Notes: generated by a model not told the origin, from the sequence alone. 14,093 bases of DNA from DATGFK01 sp040007395 (GCA_040007395.1 JBDTVG010000018.1:1-14093), one strand, 5' to 3'; shown: positions 1 to 7,234, counted from the first letter of the stretch. Program-made: numbers and translations.

Positions 1-516
1 CTCTGCCTAACTTTCATCCTTGTGGTTGGTAGGTGTCGGGTGACTAGATTTCTTTTAGACCAAGATGAGCTAGAACTTCGGCTTACGGCAGCTAATATTT
101 TAGGTTCTATTAAAGACCCTAGTTCTATTGAACCTTTGCTCAGAGCATTACAGGATACAAGACTTTTAAGGCTGAAAGGCCCTGCTGCTCAGGCGCTTGC
201 GAAAATGAATGTTGTAGAAGCAATTCCTCTGATAGAAAAGGCATTGAAAGAGACGCAAGGTTGGGAGGGGTGGAGTATAGGATTACGTCAGCAACTATTG
301 AGCGCTTTAACGCAATTGGGAGATGAAGGAGTTAGAGCCATTGTTCGCTGGATAGATTTTAGACAACCAACGCAAAGTATGGAGCTTGCAAGTGAAGCGT
401 TAAAAACTGTTCCCGTAGAGTTACGCAATAGCCTCATACAAGAGGCTATCCAAAATGCACAAGAGAATCCACAGAGGCAAATTCTAAATATCGTATTGCA
501 AAGAATAAGAAGTTAG
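1..516 (+). CDS. HEAT-repeat protein, probably 5'-truncated by the window edge
   Basis: The frame is open from base 1, so the gene may begin upstream. The first usable start inside the window is GTG at 22, giving 164 residues, but no convincing ribosome binding site precedes it. From about residue 14 the protein is a series of amphipathic helix pairs with the HEAT/PBS-lyase pattern: LRLTAANILGSIKDPSSIEP, then a pair around GPAAQALAKM..AIPLIEKAL, then LLSALTQLGDEGVRAIVRWI. Such repeats form a curved scaffold for protein binding, and no enzymatic motif is visible. The partner is unknown. The gene is convergent with the T5orf172 gene, and only 13 bp separate the two stop codons, so there is no room for a separate terminator. 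Family assignment is fairly secure; role is unknown. Confidence 0.7.
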   Translation, partial: LCLTFILVVGRCRVTRFLLDQDELELRLTAANILGSIKDPSSIEPLLRALQDTRLLRLKGPAAQALAKMNVVEAIPLIEKALKETQGWEGWSIGLRQQLLSALTQLGDEGVRAIVRWIDFRQPTQSMELASEALKTVPVELRNSLIQEAIQNAQENPQRQILNIVLQRIRS

Positions 517-529
517 CGATGATGAAGCG

Positions 530-1402
530 CTATCCTGGGTGCTTGAGTTTTTGCGGCATAAAGAAAATGTCCTTTAGCCCACAAATTGCTTGAACCTCAT
601 CTGCATTTAGCTTGAACCATTCCCCACGCCCTCGACGCTCAGAGAAGATTTCGTGCAGTTTGCTCTCTGCCTTATACATATCATCGGTAACGATAATATG
701 TCTGGTTTCTATGGGAAAGGGAAGCACTACGCCTAACTTTTCAATGCGTTCAACCGCTTCTTTACTGCGCCCAATTTTGAACCAATCCTCAACACCTTCG
801 ATAAGATAAACGTAGCCCTGACGTGTCATGTCTTCTTGTTGGATTTGGGCAAACGTCTGTCTAAGGAAATCAATCGGAGGCCATACGGGTAATCCAACTT
901 CATCCCACCATCTAAAAATATGGGTTAAGTGAGGCCATAGTTCAGGCTGATCGACAAATGAACGACCTTTTAGGTGTGTTGTTGGTGTTTTCTCTGGATT
1001 CCGATTAATTTCTTCTCGTAGGTCGCCCGCCAGCCAGAATATTTTGTGTAAAATACGTAGCATTGCGTCATAGTTTTGTAAGTTTTCGACAGATATTTCG
1101 CTGCGATATTGAATATGAATTGCTTCGGGATCAAACCAGTCGCTCCTTGTCGGGTAATACAACATGCCCTGCGGATAATCAATCCACTCGAAATAAGGCG
1201 AATCGATTAGGTCACGTTCTTCTTCTGTTAGATTAAAGAATATGCGGACACGCAATCCATCTTCAAGCGCTTCTCCCGCAATAATATCAACTTCGTTAAA
1301 AGCGGCTATGTCCTTTTCCATGCTTAGATACATATCCCGATATACGTCCCAACCGAACTCGCGATAGTCCATCAATCTTTTTCTTAGCTCGTTACTATTC
1401 AT
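530..1402 (-). CDS. T5orf172/MUG113-domain (GIY-YIG-like) protein with unknown N-terminal region
   Basis: The protein is 290 residues from ATG at 1402. That start is chosen because GGAGAG lies 5 nt upstream; an in-frame ATG at 1492 would add 30 residues but has no comparable site. Residues 196-265 match the T5orf172/MUG113 pattern. GYVYLI is at 196-201, KIGRS at 209-213, an E..LH pair around 246-250, and GEWF at 260-263. This family belongs to the GIY-YIG nuclease superfamily and is found in phages and mobile DNA as well as stand-alone bacterial genes. The KIGRS arginine region and the glutamate are the expected active-site area, but activity is inferred only. The first ~190 residues are acidic and aromatic-rich (LYYPTRSDWF, HIFRWWDEVG) and I do not recognise them. 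It may be a nuclease or a DNA-binding relative. Confidence 0.75.
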   Translation of the reverse strand: MNSNELRKRLMDYREFGWDVYRDMYLSMEKDIAAFNEVDIIAGEALEDGLRVRIFFNLTEEERDLIDSPYFEWIDYPQGMLYYPTRSDWFDPEAIHIQYRSEISVENLQNYDAMLRILHKIFWLAGDLREEINRNPEKTPTTHLKGRSFVDQPELWPHLTHIFRWWDEVGLPVWPPIDFLRQTFAQIQQEDMTRQGYVYLIEGVEDWFKIGRSKEAVERIEKLGVVLPFPIETRHIIVTDDMYKAESKLHEIFSERRGRGEWFKLNADEVQAICGLKDIFFMPQKLKHPG

Positions 1403-1648
1403 ATTCACTCTCCGTCGATTGTTTCCAAGCATTCTACACCGAAGGCAGTTTTGTCGTGCAATTCGATTCTGTATATGTAGCATATTAGACATTGTAGCCT
1501 TTAGATAGTAAGATATAAGCTCATCTTAACTTTACATGTGAATTTATTAGGTTTGTGTTCACCACAAAATAGTCATTCAGAAAAGCGATGCTAGCAAACG
1601 TGAAGTGCACCTAGATATTTATATCCGTTGTACAGAGGATTCTATCTC

Positions 1649-2947
1649 ATGTCATCAAATCAACCCGATCCGCTAGCACCATTCCAGCCAATCGGTATTG
1701 TAATAGGACTCATGCTCATGGCCTTTGGGTTGCTTCAAGCAATTTTGCCCATAAGCCTCGTACAACCTATTGGAACAGCAGTGGCAGGTTTAATACTGAC
1801 TTGAGTGCTGGTTCTCGCTCATCGATGGACGTGGGGTACAGCAGGTTTGACTTGGCTTGGAACCAGCTTTTTCCTCGTGATCATTCATTTAGTCATTTCA
1901 CAGCCCGCTACAGTGATTGGTAATATAGTAAATATTAATGGTACTGTTTCAGGTGATACGATCCTGATAATTATTAATTCCAATGGTATTAGTCAACAAG
2001 CAGTAACGGATAAAGATGGACATTTTGAAGTGAAGGGTGTCCCCGAAGGGAAATATAGCATAACCTTAAATGGGGATCTGATATATAGTGGAGATGTTCC
2101 TACAGGATGGCAGAGGTTTTTTGCCCCCCAGACAAATGCAGGCACGCTTCCAATCCATATACCATCCTCGCCCTCAGTCTCGATTATGGTAACAACTCCT
2201 AGTGCAACAATAGTTTTGACTAATACCGCAAGTGCGACATTTACCGATACGCCAAATCCTACGGCTTTACTGCCTTCTACCAATCCCGCAACGGTTACAA
2301 GTTATCCTACTAATCCGCCTCCTATTATCACACAGACAATAGCCATCAAATCAACTTCGGAATTCATTCAGAATGCACAAGTCACCTATAAAACTGAATT
2401 TGATGACACAACGGATTATGTAAAGAATTGGGCACAGCATGGTACGGCTAATCCAGTTAATGGTTATTTGGTTATTGATGGAAAAGGCTCAGGTGCGACA
2501 CATAGAATGGGATTAAAAGAAGGGCAGGGAATATTAGCGCTATTTAGATATAGTTCAGGTACAAGTGCGGGCATCGTTTTGATTGACCAACTATATCAGG
2601 GTAAGAAATATATTGGTATCAAGCCAGGTTTTGATCCTAGCCTAAGAATCTCTCTTACAGATGTCGATGGCAAATGGATAGGCGGACAAGAGCTTGATGG
2701 AACTCTAAACTTTGTGGCTGACCGCTGGGATTATTGCCTCATTGAAATCAAGGAGGGAGGTCAGTTCTACATCAAGGTATGGGATAAAAGCAATCCCAAG
2801 CTGTTCAGGGAAAAGACATTGCCAATGGGATCAGATTGGAAGAACTCATCTTGGTATGGATATATGCTAACTAACCAGAACAATTCAGGCAAAATCGAAA
2901 TTGACCTTTATCAAGAATTCCAATTTGCTTTGGGTGCGAAACCCTAG
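1649..2947 (+). pseudogene. Membrane-anchored surface protein gene interrupted by in-frame TGA at 1802
   Basis: A frame opens at ATG 1649 with AGAGGA about 9 nt upstream and runs to 2947, but codon 52 is TGA (1802-1804). If the stop is read through, the product is 432 residues. It has hydrophobic segments near 15-33, 39-57 and 68-85, then a beta-rich region (88-172) with the carboxypeptidase-regulatory-like pattern TDKDGHFEVKGVPEGKYSI. A Thr/Pro/Ser-rich linker (about 173-235) and a C-terminal domain resembling LamG/DUF1080-type jelly rolls (about 242-430) follow. TGA lies inside the second hydrophobic segment, between LILT and VLVLAHRW, and differs by one base from TGG (Trp). Translation could alternatively begin at GTG 1805 (380 residues), but no ribosome site is visible there and two membrane segments would be lost. 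It is probably an exported, sugar- or surface-binding protein; the ligand is unknown. Confidence 0.65.
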
Positions 2948-2972
2948 ACTTGTCTAGGCTGGCGGAACGCCA
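2943..2972. terminator. Twin hairpins at a convergent gene junction
   Basis: A perfect 7-bp stem with a 2-nt loop (CCTAGAC-TT-GTCTAGG, 2943-2958) includes the stop codon of the plus-strand gene. A perfect 5-bp stem with a 3-nt loop (TGGCG-GAA-CGCCA, 2960-2972) follows at once. No T-tract follows on either strand, so intrinsic termination is not certain; mRNA 3'-end protection is an alternative. Confidence 0.35.
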
Positions 2973-2997
2973 TGATTGCCCGCCGCTTTGTGACGGC

Positions 2998-3267
2998 TCA
3001 AATTAACTGGCTGTTTCTAAATCTCTTTGCTAAAGTGGCGACAATCCCCAAAAATTCATCCCGACCATCAGCCAATTCAGTACAGATAAAGATTTCCACA
3101 GGGCCATCGTCGGTATTTAGTTGTGCAGTGTATTTTCTTTTCAGAGATATTTTGGAAGTTTCCGCCTGTTCATCGGAACGTTTTATAAGTTCTGGCTTAC
3201 CGTCTGAGGGGAACACGATTTCGTAATACAGCTTCTCAGGTGAATTATCCACGTTATTCTTGTCCAA
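2998..3267 (-). CDS. Small acidic protein of unknown function, probably 5'-damaged
   Basis: The only standard start in the open frame is TTG at 3267, which gives 89 residues and has no ribosome binding site. The frame stays open upstream to a TGA at 3337-3339, and that upstream stretch reads like real protein (AVAEEFADRLCRKFTVFLKR). An ATG at 3338-3340 is in another frame. Dropping one A (complement of 3331) would join it to this frame and give an approximately 113-residue protein beginning MNRIAVAEEFADRL. That suggests a 1-nt insertion or a sequencing error. The body is a mixed alpha/beta sequence (LYYEIVFPSDGKPELIKR, VEIFICTELADG) with no family I recognise. It lies 94 bp downstream of the zinc-ribbon gene on the same strand and may be cotranscribed with it. 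The plus-strand reading of this region looks like a shadow. Confidence 0.5.
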   Translation of the reverse strand: MDKNNVDNSPEKLYYEIVFPSDGKPELIKRSDEQAETSKISLKRKYTAQLNTDDGPVEIFICTELADGRDEFLGIVATLAKRFRNSQLI

Positions 3268-3361
3268 TCTTTTTAGGAATACGGTGAACTTTCTACAAAG
3301 TCTATCCGCAAATTCCTCTGCAACCGCAATTGCGATTCATAATAGTGCGCGAGAAGTCTAT

Positions 3362-4015
3362 TTAATGCTGATACAAATTCTGGAAATAACTAAACATAAC
3401 TACACAAAAAATAGTTGCAACAATGAGCAATAGGAAGATTTGTTCGGCTTTGCTTTGCGGTGATGCCAACAATATGTAGCGGTTAGTCGTTATATTCTGG
3501 ACGACGCTCCAACTACCCTTAAATCTTGAGAAAACTGCTATATCATTCGGCTGGAATGACAAAGTTCCGCGAAAACCAAGATCTCTCTCTCGTTCGTCGC
3601 ATCCTATAATTCTGAGAGCGTTAATTCTATATCCGTTTGGGTAAGTTTCAATCCGCACGGCTTTGACCAAAACGACGCTGCTCATAAAAACGGTACCGCA
3701 TTTAGGACATACAAATTCTTGTTCGTAGACATTTAACCAAACTACATAAGGTATTTTATTCCTGCAACGATCATTGATGCAGACAATGTTAGCGGTTATC
3801 CCTCTATCAATTAGGGACGCAGCAGACTCTCTGGGGGTAGCAGCGGCTTCTTTAGGGGAAAAGGCGGGCTGCGGCGGATCGAGTTTGTCTAGCTTGTCCA
3901 ACCAATCCAATGCAGTATCATGATTAACCGTTCGCAAAATTGCCCGTGCGTCGTCATAGCGCTTTTGTGTAATAAGTTCACGGGCTTGCTGCATTTTCTC
4001 GCGAGATGTAGACAT
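3362..4015 (-). CDS. TPR-like / zinc-ribbon / C-terminal transmembrane protein
   Basis: The protein is 217 residues from ATG 4015, preceded by AAGGGG with 8-nt spacing. Residues 8-45 form a TPR-like helix pair (QARELITQKRYDDARAILRT) followed by a Pro/Ala linker. Residues 79-106 carry C79-x4-C84 and C103-x2-C106, a probable zinc ribbon. Residues 110-185 look beta-rich, and 192-212 are a single hydrophobic span near the C-terminus, so most of the protein should face the cytosol as a tail-anchored product. No catalytic motif is visible. I associate this N-terminal helix pattern with many Chloroflexota proteins, which is recollection and not a search. It may be a membrane-tethered adaptor or sensor; the role is unknown. 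It probably leads a two-gene unit with the small gene downstream. Confidence 0.7.
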   Translation of the reverse strand: MSTSREKMQQARELITQKRYDDARAILRTVNHDTALDWLDKLDKLDPPQPAFSPKEAAATPRESAASLIDRGITANIVCINDRCRNKIPYVVWLNVYEQEFVCPKCGTVFMSSVVLVKAVRIETYPNGYRINALRIIGCDERERDLGFRGTLSFQPNDIAVFSRFKGSWSVVQNITTNRYILLASPQSKAEQIFLLLIVATIFCVVMFSYFQNLYQH

Positions 4016-4563
4016 TATGTAATCCCCTTACCGCCACGCAATTAATAAAGTATACGATACACCTACGTAAGGTTCGCGTCAACCAAAATTTATTAAGTTT
4101 TTTTTTAATGTAATGCAGTGAGGCATCGACAATTTGGTGCTTGCCTGCGGCTAGCAGTCAACACCACCTCCGCCTTCGCATGGATTGAGCGTAACACAAG
4201 AAAGAGATGGTCTGAGGGTGACATGCAGGCTTAGATCGCGCTAGACTCAGTCTCGCTAGGCCGCAGATTTTTTGGCCTACAAAAGAAAAAGCGAGTATCT
4301 ACGTAGAACTAACTCCCTTTAAAAAAAAGAAATCTTGATTACTGAACGAGATCCACGAGTTTGTTCAACACGATTGCTTTGCGAATATTCGCGGTAGACG
4401 TAGAACTACTTGGGTGCAAGCGCTTGGTAAAGGACGCAGGTGTATGGTCGGCTAGGGCTTTGACTCTCTTTTTTTTCGTGACCTTTGAGATTCTCGGTTT
4501 AAGAGTCTCGTATTGGAAGACTCTCTCTACTATATATAGGTCGTGCTTTGAGTCGCAGTAGGC
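4016..4563. other. Non-coding or weakly coding stretch between operon and box array
   Basis: No well-supported gene lies here. Visible items: a T-run at about 4098-4107; an 11-bp odd-centred palindrome AGACT-C-AGTCT (4243-4253); a 6-bp inverted repeat TAGGCC/GGCCTA around a T-rich loop (4257-4279); and a 7-bp stem AGAGTCT/AGACTCT with a 9-nt loop (4502-4524). GAGTC or GACTC pentamers at 4462, 4503, 4519 and 4550 resemble the core of the nearby 11-bp boxes. No tRNA fold was seen. The left end of the mobile element may lie here but no attachment repeat was identified. Confidence 0.5.
4054..4082 (-). promoter_or_regulatory. Possible sigma-70-type promoter for the zinc-ribbon gene
   Basis: On the minus strand TTGACG (4082-4077) and TATCGT (4059-4054) are separated by 17 bp. 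An overlapping TATACT (4054-4049) is an alternative -10 but lies further off. The -35 is good and the -10 is weak. The start codon is at 4015. Confidence 0.35.
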
Positions 4564-4572
4564 GTGAGTCAC
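4339..4572 (-). CDS. Doubtful 77-residue basic ORF
   Basis: This minus-strand frame starts at a GTG that is itself part of the first 11-bp box, and no ribosome binding site is visible. The composition (KVTKKKRVKALADHTPASFT) is more protein-like than the Phe/Leu-rich reading of the opposite strand, but no family is recognised. It may be chance or the remnant of a DNA-binding protein. Confidence 0.2.
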   Translation of the reverse strand: MTHAYCDSKHDLYIVERVFQYETLKPRISKVTKKKRVKALADHTPASFTKRLHPSSSTSTANIRKAIVLNKLVDLVQ

Positions 4573-4828
4573 TTGTGAGTCACTTTCAAACTTGGCAAGA
4601 GGCCATTTAGCTTGTCAGGCAGACAGTAAACGGCTTGTATCGGAATAAAATTGTGAGTCACTTGGGCCGTTTTTGACTTATCTCTATAGAATTATTATTT
4701 TCTATAGGGGTTTGTCGAAAAATAGGGTAAGTGACTCACAATTTTTGTGAGGCGTAGGTGGTTTAACGTCTGCTGGCGGAGGTAAACGGCAGGGGAGGCG
4801 TTTTACAAGTGACTCACAAATGACTCAC
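4564..4828. repeat. Mirror-symmetric array of six 11-bp boxes in a decayed ~265-bp palindrome; candidate replication origin
   Basis: GTGAGTCACTT occurs at 4564-4574, 4575-4585 (head-to-tail) and 4653-4663. Its reverse complement AAGTGACTCAC occurs at 4729-4739 and 4807-4817, with a one-base variant AAATGACTCAC at 4818-4828. Start and end coordinates of mirror pairs all sum to 9392, so the array is exactly symmetric about 4696, with 67-bp gaps on both sides. The gaps also align to each other as reverse complements at about half of positions (for example GCAGAC at 4619 with GTCTGC at 4768). The AT-rich centre holds two CTATAG motifs and TTTTTGAC against GTCGAAAAA. Iteron-like boxes flanking an AT-rich core, upstream of an HTH gene and a P4/D5-type helicase gene, suggest an origin. 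A large operator is the alternative. Confidence 0.75.
4769..4790 (+). repeat. 22-bp imperfect direct repeat, copy A
   Basis: TCTGCTGG and GGTAAACGGC are separated by 4 variable bases. The whole 22 bp matches the copy at 7264-7285 at 19 positions. This copy sits inside the right half of the box array. The last nine bases (GTAAACGGC) also occur at 4626-4634. Confidence 0.5.
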
Positions 4829-4902
4829 ACCCCTTCACTTTCCCCTAGACCCATCTCCCCGTAACTTCAAGCCACTTTGGGCGAAAGTTTGTGATAAGTT
4901 AG

Positions 4903-4933
4903 AATGTGGGATTAACTTCGTTTTTCCCACATT
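4903..4933. promoter_or_regulatory. Stem-loop upstream of the HTH-gene promoter, possible operator
   Basis: AATGTGGGA (4903-4911) pairs perfectly with TCCCACATT (4925-4933) across a 13-nt loop. AAGTTA (4896-4901), TAACTT (4913-4918) and AAGTTA (4943-4948) surround it and reach into the promoter spacer, where GTAAGTTAC is an odd-centred palindrome. This could be a binding site for the adjacent HTH protein. Confidence 0.35.
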
Positions 4934-4938
4934 TCCCC

Positions 4939-4967
4939 TTGTAAGTTACTTCTATTTATGGTAAAAT
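4939..4967 (+). promoter_or_regulatory. Sigma-70-type promoter for the HTH/helicase genes
   Basis: TTGTAA (4939-4944) and TAAAAT (4962-4967) have an exact 17-bp spacing. Transcription would start near 4974, leaving a short leader before the ribosome site at 4991-4995 and the ATG at 5002. Confidence 0.6.
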
Positions 4968-5001
4968 CTTTCTTACGTTTAGAAGAAATGAGGTGAGGTG
5001 C

Positions 5002-5223
5002 ATGACTGATACGAAAGATCTTCTCACGGTGAACGAGGCGGCGGAATTGACTGGTTTTACACCAAGAAATATCCGACGAGTAGTTCGGGAAGGCGACATT
5101 CCATTGGCTAGAGATCGTCCGATGCTGATGTGGAAACACGATGTAGTAAGGTGGAGTGAAGTTTCAGACAATCACAAGCGCGGCCCCGAAAAAGGGACGA
5201 AATATAAACCACGCAATAAATAG
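5002..5223 (+). CDS. Excisionase-like HTH DNA-binding protein
   Basis: The protein is 73 residues from ATG 5002. AGGTG at 4991-4995 is spaced 6 nt from this ATG, so it is preferred over the in-frame GTG at 4993. Residues 5-50 fit the winged-helix HTH_17/excisionase (MerR-like) pattern: LLTVNEAAELTGFTPRNIRR as helix-turn-helix, then a wing with REGDIPLARDRPMLMWKHDVVRW. The C-terminal tail is short and basic (KRGPEKGTKYKPRNK). Such proteins bind DNA to direct excision by the integrase or to control early genes of phages and integrative elements. It lies just right of the symmetric box array and ahead of the helicase gene, in the same direction, so either the boxes or the AAGTTA sites could be its targets. 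Integrase and HTH gene are about 2 kb apart. Family is fairly sure; excisionase versus repressor is open. Confidence 0.75.
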   Translation: MTDTKDLLTVNEAAELTGFTPRNIRRVVREGDIPLARDRPMLMWKHDVVRWSEVSDNHKRGPEKGTKYKPRNK

Positions 5224-5301
5224 CCTCATCCACTTCAAACTTCACCCCACGTCGAGCGACTGAAATCTCCCAAAATTCTCAAAAGCCCTAGAAACGAAAA
5301 A

Positions 5302-5325
5302 CACCAGTGCAGAAACTCACTGGTG
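5302..5325. terminator. Hairpin between HTH and helicase genes
   Basis: CACCAGTG (5302-5309) pairs perfectly with CACTGGTG (5318-5325) around an 8-nt loop. On the plus strand no T-run follows, so it would act at most as an attenuator or processing site. On the minus strand it is followed by GTTTTTCG, so it could end transcription coming from the right. Confidence 0.4.
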
Positions 5326-5367
5326 CTCATAGGACTATCGCCCGAAACTCAATAAGGTAATTTTACC

Positions 5368-6912
5368 ATGTCAGTTCAAAATGTTCAATCCGCATCTACT
5401 ATTCTCGCTAGCGGCCCCTGTGTGGATACCGCACCAAACCCAATCGACGAAGAAGCCATCGTTGCCAGCTTAGATCTGGGCGACATGGGTGTTGCAAAAC
5501 TACTTGAAAAGGCGTATAAGCGCAAAATCGTCTTCGATGTGTCCACTAAGAAGTGGTAATTGTGGGATGGGCAGCATTGGAAAGAAGATGCGCTAAACAG
5601 CATCGGTGAATGCGTGACGCACGTAACCGATCTCTACATCGAGGCGGCTCAACGGGTTAGTGGCAAAATTCTAGTCGCGACACAGCGCGGGGAGAATGCC
5701 TCGAAAGATCAAATGCTATTCGGCAAGCTAGTCCGTCAGTCGAAGAAATATCGTGACCTGCCAAAAATCAACGCTGTGAAGACGCTGGCTTCAGCCCAAC
5801 GAGATCTTGTCGTCAAGGGTGATATTTGGGGCCAAGATCCGTATATCCTCGGCGTGCTTAACGGCGACCTTGATTTCCGTACAGGCGAACTCACCAATGG
5901 AGTACCGGAGCGCTATATCAAAGACGTTTGCAATGCAGAATGGAAAGGTTTGGATGAACCTGCCCCACTGTACGCCAAATTCCTGAGCGAACTATGGGCC
6001 AACCCAGACTACGAGCCTTTTGTCCAGCGATTATCGGGATACGCGGCTACCGGACTAACGAACGAACGCAAGATCTTTGTTTATCACGGAGCACAGGGGC
6101 AAAACGGCAAGACTGTGCTCATGAATACTTTGAATTTTGTGCTTGGGGAGTATATGGATAAGGGCGCAAGCGACATTCTGATTGAGAAGAAATACAACAG
6201 TGGCGGTAGTTCGGCACAGCCACAGATTGTGAATATGCTGGGCCGTCACATCATGTGCTTCTCGGAGACTCGTCAAGGCGCACGGTTGGATGCGGCTACA
6301 GTGAAGGAACTCACAGGCGGAGATGGGATTTCGACTCGGCGGCTATACGGGGAGACGTTTACGATCTCAGCGATACCTACATTGTTTTTGCTTACTAATC
6401 ATCTGCCGCATATCTCTAGCGAAGATAATGCCCTCTGGTATCGCATGGTTCTGGTTCCCTTCGAGATGTCGTATGTTGATAATCCGACTAAGCCACACGA
6501 GCGCCTAGCCGACCAATTCTTAGAGGAGAAACTCAAGGCCGAAACATCTGGAATTCTAGCTTGGCTGGTCAAAGGCTTCATGGAATATAGCAAGCGCGGG
6601 CTAGATGTCCCTGAGTCGATCAAGAATGAAGCTAAGAAATACAAGGACAGCGAAGATGCAGTTGGTACGTTCTTGGTTGAATACACCGTCAACGAAGGCG
6701 AAATACAGGCTAGCAAACTCTATAGATTGTTCCTAGACGATCAGAAGGGGAATCAAGGTATCAAGAATCCAATGTCCAATGCAGCGTTCTCGCGACGTAT
6801 GACGACGCTCGGACACAAGAAAGAAATCAAGCGCAATGTCGCATATTGGCAGAGCATTAGTCTGTCGCCCGACGCACCAGTGGTCGATGTCTTCGCCGGA
6901 TTTAACAACTAG
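5368..6912 (+). pseudogene. P4/D5-family replicative helicase gene with in-frame TAA at 5557
   Basis: The frame starts at ATG 5368, with AAGG about 10 nt upstream, and ends at 6912. Codon 64 is TAA (5557-5559). Read through, the product is 514 residues. The stop splits the D5_N-type motif KKW-*-LWDGQHWKED, where Tyr is expected; TAA is one base from TAT or TAC. Beyond it are Walker A GAQGQNGKT (about 241-249), an acidic Walker-B-type FSET (298-301), the sensor TNHLP (343-347), R360 before LVPF, and a C-terminal region typical of the phage/plasmid primase P4 family. No archaeo-eukaryotic primase domain precedes it, so this is a helicase-only form. Such proteins are hexameric SF3 helicases that open the origin of phages, satellites and plasmids. 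A shorter product might arise from TTG 5560, which would keep the ATPase core, but no ribosome site is seen. The small HTH gene precedes it. Confidence 0.8.
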
Positions 6913-6925
6913 CGCTTTCCTGCAC

Positions 6926-6958
6926 ACACACACTCACTCACAAACTAACAAACTCACT
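6926..6958 (+). repeat. CA/CTCA low-complexity tract
   Basis: A CA-rich run follows the helicase stop codon, with CACT repeats and ACAAACT/ACAAACT. It lacks the GTGACTCAC core of the 4564-4828 boxes and looks like simple-sequence DNA. Confidence 0.4.
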
Positions 6959-6960
6959 AA

Positions 6961-6985
6961 GAAGCGCCGCGAGGCGCTTTCTTCT
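6961..6985 (+). terminator. Rho-independent terminator after the helicase gene
   Basis: GAAGCGCC, loop GCGA, GGCGCTTT, then a pyrimidine-rich CTTCTT tail. The 8-bp stem includes one G-T pair at its base. It overlaps the 3' end region of the convergent small gene and so probably separates the two transcripts. Confidence 0.7.
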
Positions 6986-6988
6986 TGC

Positions 6989-7234
6989 TTATGCTGCGGC
7001 CTCAACCACTTCCGGCTCGTTTATTTGAGCGATTACTTCTAATTCTCTTATCGCTTCGTACAAAGGCATAGGACTCAGATAGCAACCTATTCGCTCCTGA
7101 AATTCCTTCTGACTCATTGTGTTCAAGTCGTCGATTGTGAGTGGGATGAATGTAGGATCTTGCATGACGGATGGCATTGCGAATTTCTGTTCTGAGATAA
7201 AAAACGGTAAAATGAATGTCTGCTTAACGCTCAT
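6989..7234 (-). CDS. Small protein of unknown function, start uncertain
   Basis: The longest reading is 81 residues from ATG 7234, but a strong minus-strand promoter (ATGACA at 7264-7259, TATAAT at 7241-7236) would start transcription near 7229, inside that reading. Starts at ATG 7177 (62 residues, MPSVMQDPTF) or 7165 are therefore more likely, though neither has a clear ribosome site. The C-terminal half has predicted helices (DLNTMSQKEFQERIG, LYEAIRELEVIAQI) and an acidic end. I see no known domain, signal peptide or membrane span. The gene sits between convergent helicase and divergent recombinase genes inside the putative mobile element, so an accessory or regulatory role is possible but unproved. 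Confidence 0.6.
   Translation of the reverse strand: MSVKQTFILPFFISEQKFAMPSVMQDPTFIPLTIDDLNTMSQKEFQERIGCYLSPMPLYEAIRELEVIAQINEPEVVEAAA

Noticed and set aside
4071..4084. AGGTTCG shared with 9037-9043 as an attachment-site pair
   Set aside because: Only 7 bp match before the alignment slips; this length is expected by chance.
4130..4280. tRNA or structured RNA gene
   Set aside because: Short inverted repeats are present, but no cloverleaf arms, T-loop motif or terminal CCA fit.
4564..4828. CRISPR array
   Set aside because: The repeats are 11 bp, in two orientations, partly tandem, with mirror-related spacers and no cas gene.
4564..4828. Eukaryotic AP-1/GCN4 sites (TGASTCA core)
   Set aside because: The core matches, but every gene in the window is bacterial in type; the resemblance is due to the short palindrome.
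1649..5559. Alternative genetic code or stop-codon recoding
   Set aside because: One break is TGA and the other TAA, and intact genes here end with TAA, TAG and TGA. Separate mutations or errors are simpler.
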